Shown: positions 50,931 to 54,388 of the stretch, piece after piece | Layout of the letters: every line of letters starts with the position of its first letter | Position numbering within the stretch: the stretch's first letter is position 1 | Assembly (NCBI GenBank): GCA_900544405.1 | Contig: UQVA01000011.1 | Span: 1 to 54,388 of the forward strand | From: an uncultured Eubacteriales bacterium | Lineage (GTDB): Bacteria; Bacillota; Clostridia; Oscillospirales; Oscillospiraceae | Direction: 5' to 3' | DNA: 54,388 nt | Translations under genes and position numbers: made by a program | Notes under the pieces: model-generated | The model's input: only the letters and a program-made list of their open reading frames with translations | The model's database searches: none | Told to the model about the DNA's origin: nothing

Positions 50931-50965
50931 GCATCCCGGACGGCTCCCGTCCGGGATGCTTTTTT
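50931..50965 (+). terminator. Terminator of ftsZ
   Basis: A 13-bp perfect stem (50931-50943 with 50947-50959, loop CTC) and a six-base T-run. The next ribosome binding site begins only a few bases later, so read-through probably also feeds the methyltransferase gene. Confidence 0.9.
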
Positions 50966-50976
50966 CAGGAGAGACT

Positions 50977-51726
50977 ATGAACGCTTACCATGAACTTGCC
51001 CGCAGCTACGACCGGCTCACCAATGATGTGGACTATGCCGCCGTGGTGGATTTTTACCGGGAGATTCTGAAAAAAGAGGGCTGCCGACCACGGACAGCGG
51101 TGGATCTGGCCTGCGGCACCGGCTCTGTGAGCCTGCTGCTGGCAAAGGCGGGGCTGCAGGTCATCGGAGTGGACTGCTCCGAGGAAATGCTCACCGTGGC
51201 CCAGCAGAAATGCGCCGATTTGGAAAAAATGCCGGTGTTCACCTGCCAGCGGCTGGAAAAGCTGCGGCTTCCAAAAGCCGTGGACCTGGCGGTGTGCGCC
51301 CTGGACAGCCTGGACTATATTCTGGACCCCGCCGACTGTGCCATGGCCCTGCGCCGGGCTTATAAATACCTGAATCCCGGCGGCTGCCTGATCTTCGACG
51401 TGAACACCCCGGAAAAGCTCCGGGCCATGGACGGCCAGGTGTTCCTGGACGAGGATGATGACGTGTACTGCGTCTGGCGGGGCGAATTTGACGAGGAAAC
51501 GAATATCTGCTCCTACGGCATGGACCTGTTCCAGCGCCGGGGAGATCTATGGGAGCGCTCCTTCGAGGAGCATCAGGAATACGCCTATTCCGAGGCTACC
51601 CTCCGGGGATTCCTGAAGGATGCCGGGTTCACCCGCATCGAAGTGTTTGCGGATCGGAAGCTGGAACGGCCCGGTCCCGGCGAACAGCGCATTTATTTCA
51701 AAGCAAGAAAGGGGACCATCCGATAA
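50977..51726 (+). CDS. Class I SAM-dependent methyltransferase
   Basis: A 249-residue methyltransferase from ATG 50977 behind CAGGAGAG. The SAM motif is VDLACGTGSVSLLLAKAG, followed by VIGVDCSEEML; later NPGGCLIFDVNTPEKL is typical of the Methyltransf_25/YcgJ-type group. The substrate is unknown. Its last base overlaps the first base of hslO, so these two form a unit downstream of ftsZ. Confidence 0.85.
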   Translation: MNAYHELARSYDRLTNDVDYAAVVDFYREILKKEGCRPRTAVDLACGTGSVSLLLAKAGLQVIGVDCSEEMLTVAQQKCADLEKMPVFTCQRLEKLRLPKAVDLAVCALDSLDYILDPADCAMALRRAYKYLNPGGCLIFDVNTPEKLRAMDGQVFLDEDDDVYCVWRGEFDEETNICSYGMDLFQRRGDLWERSFEEHQEYAYSEATLRGFLKDAGFTRIEVFADRKLERPGPGEQRIYFKARKGTIR

Positions 51727-52601
51727 TGGATTATTTGGTTCGGGGCATGAGTAAGGACGGCTTCGTGAAGTGCGTGGCCATCCGCTCCACGGAAACGGTC
51801 CGCCGGGGGGCGGAAATTCAGGGGACTACTCCAAACGCCACGGCGGCATTCGGCCGGGCGCTGACGGCGGCCTCCATGATGGGCAATATGCAGAAGGTGG
51901 AGAACGGCTCCATGACCCTGCAGATCAAGGGCGGCGGCCCCATCGGCACCATCGTCTGCGTGTCCGATGCGGTGGGCAACGTCCGGGGCTATGTGACGGA
52001 GCCGAAGGTCCCGCTGGTGGAAAAATATCCCGGCAAGCTGGACGTGGGGGCAACGGTCGGCACCGACGGCACCCTGACGGTTGTCCGGGATCTGCAAATG
52101 AAGGAGCCGTACATCGGTTCCGTGGCCCTGGCTTCCGGAGAAATCGGTGACGACGTGACCGCTTATTTTGCCCAAAGCGAGCAGACCCCCACCGCCTGCG
52201 CCCTGGGGGTGCTGGTGGACCGGGACCAAAGCGTCAAGGTGGCGGGCGGGTATCTTTTCCAGCTGCTGCCCGATGCGCCGGAGGCCACCATCTCTGCCTT
52301 GGAACAGGGGATCCAGAAGGCCGGGGCCGTGACGCCCATGCTGGATAAGGGCATGACCCCGGAGGAAATTTTGCAGACGGTCTGCGGCGAGCTGGGTGTG
52401 GACATCCTGGAAAAGCAGGAAATTGCTTACAAGTGCTATTGCTCCCGGGAGCGGGTCAGCGCTGCGCTGCTGAGCCTGGGCCGGGGAGAATTGGAGGAAA
52501 TTATCGCCGAGGACAAGGCCTTCCCGGTGGAGTGCCAGTTCTGCGACACGGTGTACACCTTCACCCCGGCGGACATCCGGGAAATGCTGAAAAAAGCCTG
52601 A
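51726..52601 (+). CDS. hslO: Redox-regulated chaperone Hsp33
   Basis: A 291-residue holdase activated by oxidation. ATG 51726 overlaps the previous stop by one base and lies after AAAGGGG; the longer frame from 51549 is inside the methyltransferase. N-terminal domain with TPNATAAFGRALTAASMMG, LQIKGGGPIG; the C-terminal zinc switch has CYC (CYCSRERV) and CQFC. All four cysteines are present, so redox control is expected to work. Confidence 0.94.
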   Translation: MDYLVRGMSKDGFVKCVAIRSTETVRRGAEIQGTTPNATAAFGRALTAASMMGNMQKVENGSMTLQIKGGGPIGTIVCVSDAVGNVRGYVTEPKVPLVEKYPGKLDVGATVGTDGTLTVVRDLQMKEPYIGSVALASGEIGDDVTAYFAQSEQTPTACALGVLVDRDQSVKVAGGYLFQLLPDAPEATISALEQGIQKAGAVTPMLDKGMTPEEILQTVCGELGVDILEKQEIAYKCYCSRERVSAALLSLGRGELEEIIAEDKAFPVECQFCDTVYTFTPADIREMLKKA

Positions 52602-52603
52602 TA

Positions 52604-52638
52604 CCAGTGTAAAATTTGTAATTTTACACTGGCTTTTT
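52604..52638 (+). terminator. Terminator of hslO
   Basis: A 12-bp perfect stem (52604-52615 with 52621-52632, 5-base loop) and a T-run, directly after the stop. Confidence 0.9.
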
Positions 52639-52753
52639 GAAGCATCCAAGAGCTGCGCAAAGCGCAGTTGATGCTTCAAAAGCCGTCTCATACGAAATCT
52701 ACGCCGCTGCGGCGGCTATGAAAACAGAAATGTTTTCATCAGATTTCTGTATG
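52635..52753. repeat. Nested palindromic element between hslO and pepD
   Basis: Two large nested inverted repeats sit side by side. The first has 12-bp arms TTTTGAAGCATC/GATGCTTCAAAA (52635-52646, 52670-52681) around an inner CTGCGC-AAA-GCGCAG. The second has arms CATACGAAATCT and AGATTTCTGTATG (52689-52700, 52741-52753) enclosing two inner hairpins (GCCGC-TGC-GGCGGC and ATGAAAACAG...TGTTTTCAT). No coding. It resembles small palindromic mobile repeats. Confidence 0.6.
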
Positions 52754-52761
52754 AATCCCGG

Positions 52762-52790
52762 TGGACAACCGGTGCGGCTTGTGCTATACT
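52762..52790 (+). promoter_or_regulatory. Promoter of pepD
   Basis: TGGACA (52762-52767), a 17-bp spacer and TATACT (52785-52790), 32 bases before the start codon. Confidence 0.65.
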
Positions 52791-52821
52791 GGAAGAAATT
52801 TGAAGAACGAGGTGTTCGTCT

Positions 52822-54267
52822 ATGAAATGTGAAAAACTGGCGGGTCTGCAGCCGGAAGGCGTGTTTGCCTGCTTTGAAAAGCTATGCTCCATTCCTCATG
52901 GCTCCGGGAATATCGAAGCCATCAGCAATTATCTGAAGGAATTTGCCGAAAGCCACGGCGTTCGTGTCATTCAGGACCCGGTGGGGGACATTCTCTGGTT
53001 CCAGCCTGCTACCCCCGGCTATGAGGACCACGCCCCGGTGCTGCTCCAGGGCCACATGGACATGGTCTGCGAGAAGGACCCGGACTGCACCATGGATATG
53101 GCCAAGGAGCCCTTGGACCTGACCCACGACGACCAATTTGTCTTTGCCCGTGGGACCACTCTGGGCGGCGACGACGGCATCGCCGTGGCCTATGCCATGG
53201 CCCTGCTGGAGGACCCCACCATTCCCCACCCACCCATTGAAGTCCTCATCACCGTGGACGAAGAGACCGGCATGACCGGTGCGGAGAACATCGATATGTC
53301 CCAGTTCTCCGCCATGCGGCTCATCAATCTGGACTCCGAGGACGAGGGCATTTTCACCGTGTCCTGCGCCGGCGGCGCCTCCGTGCTGACCAAGCTGCCC
53401 GCCAAGCGGAAGGCGGTCTACGGCCCCTGCATCCGTCTGACGGTGGAGGGCCTGAAGGGCGGCCATTCCGGCGTGGAGATCAACGAGAACCGGGCCAACG
53501 CCAACAAAATGCTGGGCGAATTCATGGGCCGGGTCCAGAAGCTCATGCCCCTGTGCCTGACCAGCATCTCCGGCGGCAATAAGAGCAACGCCATTCCCCG
53601 CTCCGCCAGCGCCACTATGGTAGCCATGGGCATCGGCCTGGAACGCATCAACGACATTGCTGCCGCTCTGCAGCAGGAGATTCGGGACACCTACGATGAG
53701 CCAAACGCCATCGTTCGGGCGGACGATGTGGATGTGTTGGGAGGCAACGCTATGTCCCCCCAGGACACCGCAAAAGTTATCGGCTTCCTGTGCGCCTGCC
53801 CCAACGGGGTCCAGGCCATGTGTCCGGATATGCCGGACCTGCCCCAGACCAGCCTGAACATGGGCATCGTGTCCATGGACGAGGACAGCGTGAATGTGCT
53901 TTGTTCAATCCGGTCCAGCGTCAACGAGGAGAAGATGGCTCTGGGCAAAAAGGTTATGGAAATGGCGGAATTTTATGACGGCAAGGCAGAACTGATGGGC
54001 CACTATCCCGCCTGGGAGTATAAGCACGAGTCCGCCCTCCGGGATACCATGGTGGCGGTCTACGAGAAGCTCTACGGCCAGAAGCCCCAGGTGGTCTCCA
54101 TCCATGCGGGCCTGGAATGTGGTCTGCTCTCCGACAAGAAGCCGGGCCTGGACTGCGTTTCCATCGGGCCCCAGATGCACGACATCCATACCAGCCGGGA
54201 AAAGCTGGACATCGCCTCCACCGGCCGGGTGTGGGAATACCTGCTGGCCCTGCTGAAGGAACTGTAA
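52822..54267 (+). CDS. pepD: Aminoacyl-histidine dipeptidase / cytosol non-specific dipeptidase
   Basis: A 481-residue M20-family zinc metallopeptidase that splits Xaa-His and other dipeptides in the cytoplasm. Metal-site motifs are intact: HMDMV (H78, D80), LGGDDGI (D117), DEETGMTGA (E147/E148), then LINLDSEDEG with a metal aspartate. The lid domain contains GGHSGVEI and NKSNAIPRSA. Length is typical. It is a single-gene unit with its own promoter. An IS-like end begins about 36 bases after the stop and no clear terminator precedes it. Confidence 0.93.
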   Translation: MKCEKLAGLQPEGVFACFEKLCSIPHGSGNIEAISNYLKEFAESHGVRVIQDPVGDILWFQPATPGYEDHAPVLLQGHMDMVCEKDPDCTMDMAKEPLDLTHDDQFVFARGTTLGGDDGIAVAYAMALLEDPTIPHPPIEVLITVDEETGMTGAENIDMSQFSAMRLINLDSEDEGIFTVSCAGGASVLTKLPAKRKAVYGPCIRLTVEGLKGGHSGVEINENRANANKMLGEFMGRVQKLMPLCLTSISGGNKSNAIPRSASATMVAMGIGLERINDIAAALQQEIRDTYDEPNAIVRADDVDVLGGNAMSPQDTAKVIGFLCACPNGVQAMCPDMPDLPQTSLNMGIVSMDEDSVNVLCSIRSSVNEEKMALGKKVMEMAEFYDGKAELMGHYPAWEYKHESALRDTMVAVYEKLYGQKPQVVSIHAGLECGLLSDKKPGLDCVSIGPQMHDIHTSREKLDIASTGRVWEYLLALLKEL

Positions 54268-54303
54268 AAAAACACGCAAAAGTCCCTTCCGAAGCGATTG
54301 AAG

Positions 54304-54388
54304 TGACCCCCAAAAGTTAGACAAAAATAAGAATAAAAATTGTTCAAGCAACCGAAAGGGCTTGCTGTCTGTGAATTGCAGGCGGCAA
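54304..54388 (-). mobile_element. Terminus of an IS3-family insertion sequence (cut by window edge)
   Basis: TGACCCCCAAAAGTTAGAC at 54304-54322 is close to the terminal inverted repeats of IS3 (IS150-group) elements. Inside it, the minus strand from the window edge reads LPPAIHRQQALSVA and stops at 54344, matching how such transposases end, as recalled. Only the last 15 codons are visible, so the transposase 3' end (54344-54388) is partial. The call is moderate because the rest lies outside. Confidence 0.55.

Noticed and set aside
52635..52753. tRNA or riboswitch between hslO and pepD
   Set aside because: The stems do not form a cloverleaf and no known riboswitch core was recognised; a palindromic repeat explains the structure better.

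Overview
The window looks like chromosomal DNA from a spore-forming, meso-diaminopimelate type Gram-positive of the class Clostridia, most likely Oscillospiraceae-like. The support is spmA/spmB, a SpoVD-like PBP, a SpoIID-like protein, MurE with the DNPR motif, AbrB and CarD regulators, GC-rich coding with GG-rich ribosome binding sites, and an intergenic palindromic repeat of a kind common in that group. The species cannot be named from the sequence alone.

Positions 1-10,106 are accessory DNA. A comparatively AT-rich operon (1-4397) encodes a beta-class DNA methyltransferase cut by the window edge, a small PD-(D/E)xK nuclease-like protein and a Ski2-type helicase. The last two resemble Hachiman HamA and HamB, so the trio is a candidate methylation-linked defence system. 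Next come about eight copies of a 68-70 bp repeat (about 4695-5195), then a mobile-element backbone: an excisionase-like HTH protein, a frameshifted Cys-rich VLP gene, a RepA-like ATPase, a MobC-like protein, a candidate oriT, ParB and a tyrosine integrase. The integrase abuts the 3' end of tRNA-Ser(CGA), the probable attachment site. Beyond the tRNA (10.2-11.0 kb) is a scar zone with a tRNA-Ser-like remnant, a second partial copy of its sequence, a truncated gene and a broken small membrane-protein gene.

Positions 11.1-18 kb hold a LacI-controlled operon on the minus strand (sorbitol-6-phosphate dehydrogenase-like SDR, LacI regulator, FAD oxidoreductase), a VanZ-family gene, pgsA, and three minus-strand genes for a carboxypeptidase-regulatory-like protein, a SpoIID/peptidoglycan-binding protein and a second peptidoglycan-binding protein. 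Positions 18.1-33.4 kb are rich in surface functions. They hold a 2788-residue subtilase with BspA-like leucine-rich repeats and a TPATG sorting signal, asnB, a CarD-like regulator, a one-pilin plus class C sortase locus, and spmAB.

Positions 33.4-54.4 kb are core genome: abrB-like, rsmI, trmN6-like, a ferredoxin, a ClpC-like ATPase, and then the division and cell-wall cluster mraZ-rsmH-ftsL-spoVD-murE-murF-mraY-ftsW-murG-divIB-ftsZ. No murD, murC, murB or ftsA lies inside this cluster. A methyltransferase, hslO, a nested palindromic element and pepD follow. The right edge shows what appears to be the terminus and transposase 3' end of an IS3-family element.

Most genes outside the mobile element have clear -35/-10 promoters with 17-bp spacers and strong hairpin terminators, which were used to choose starts and transcription units.
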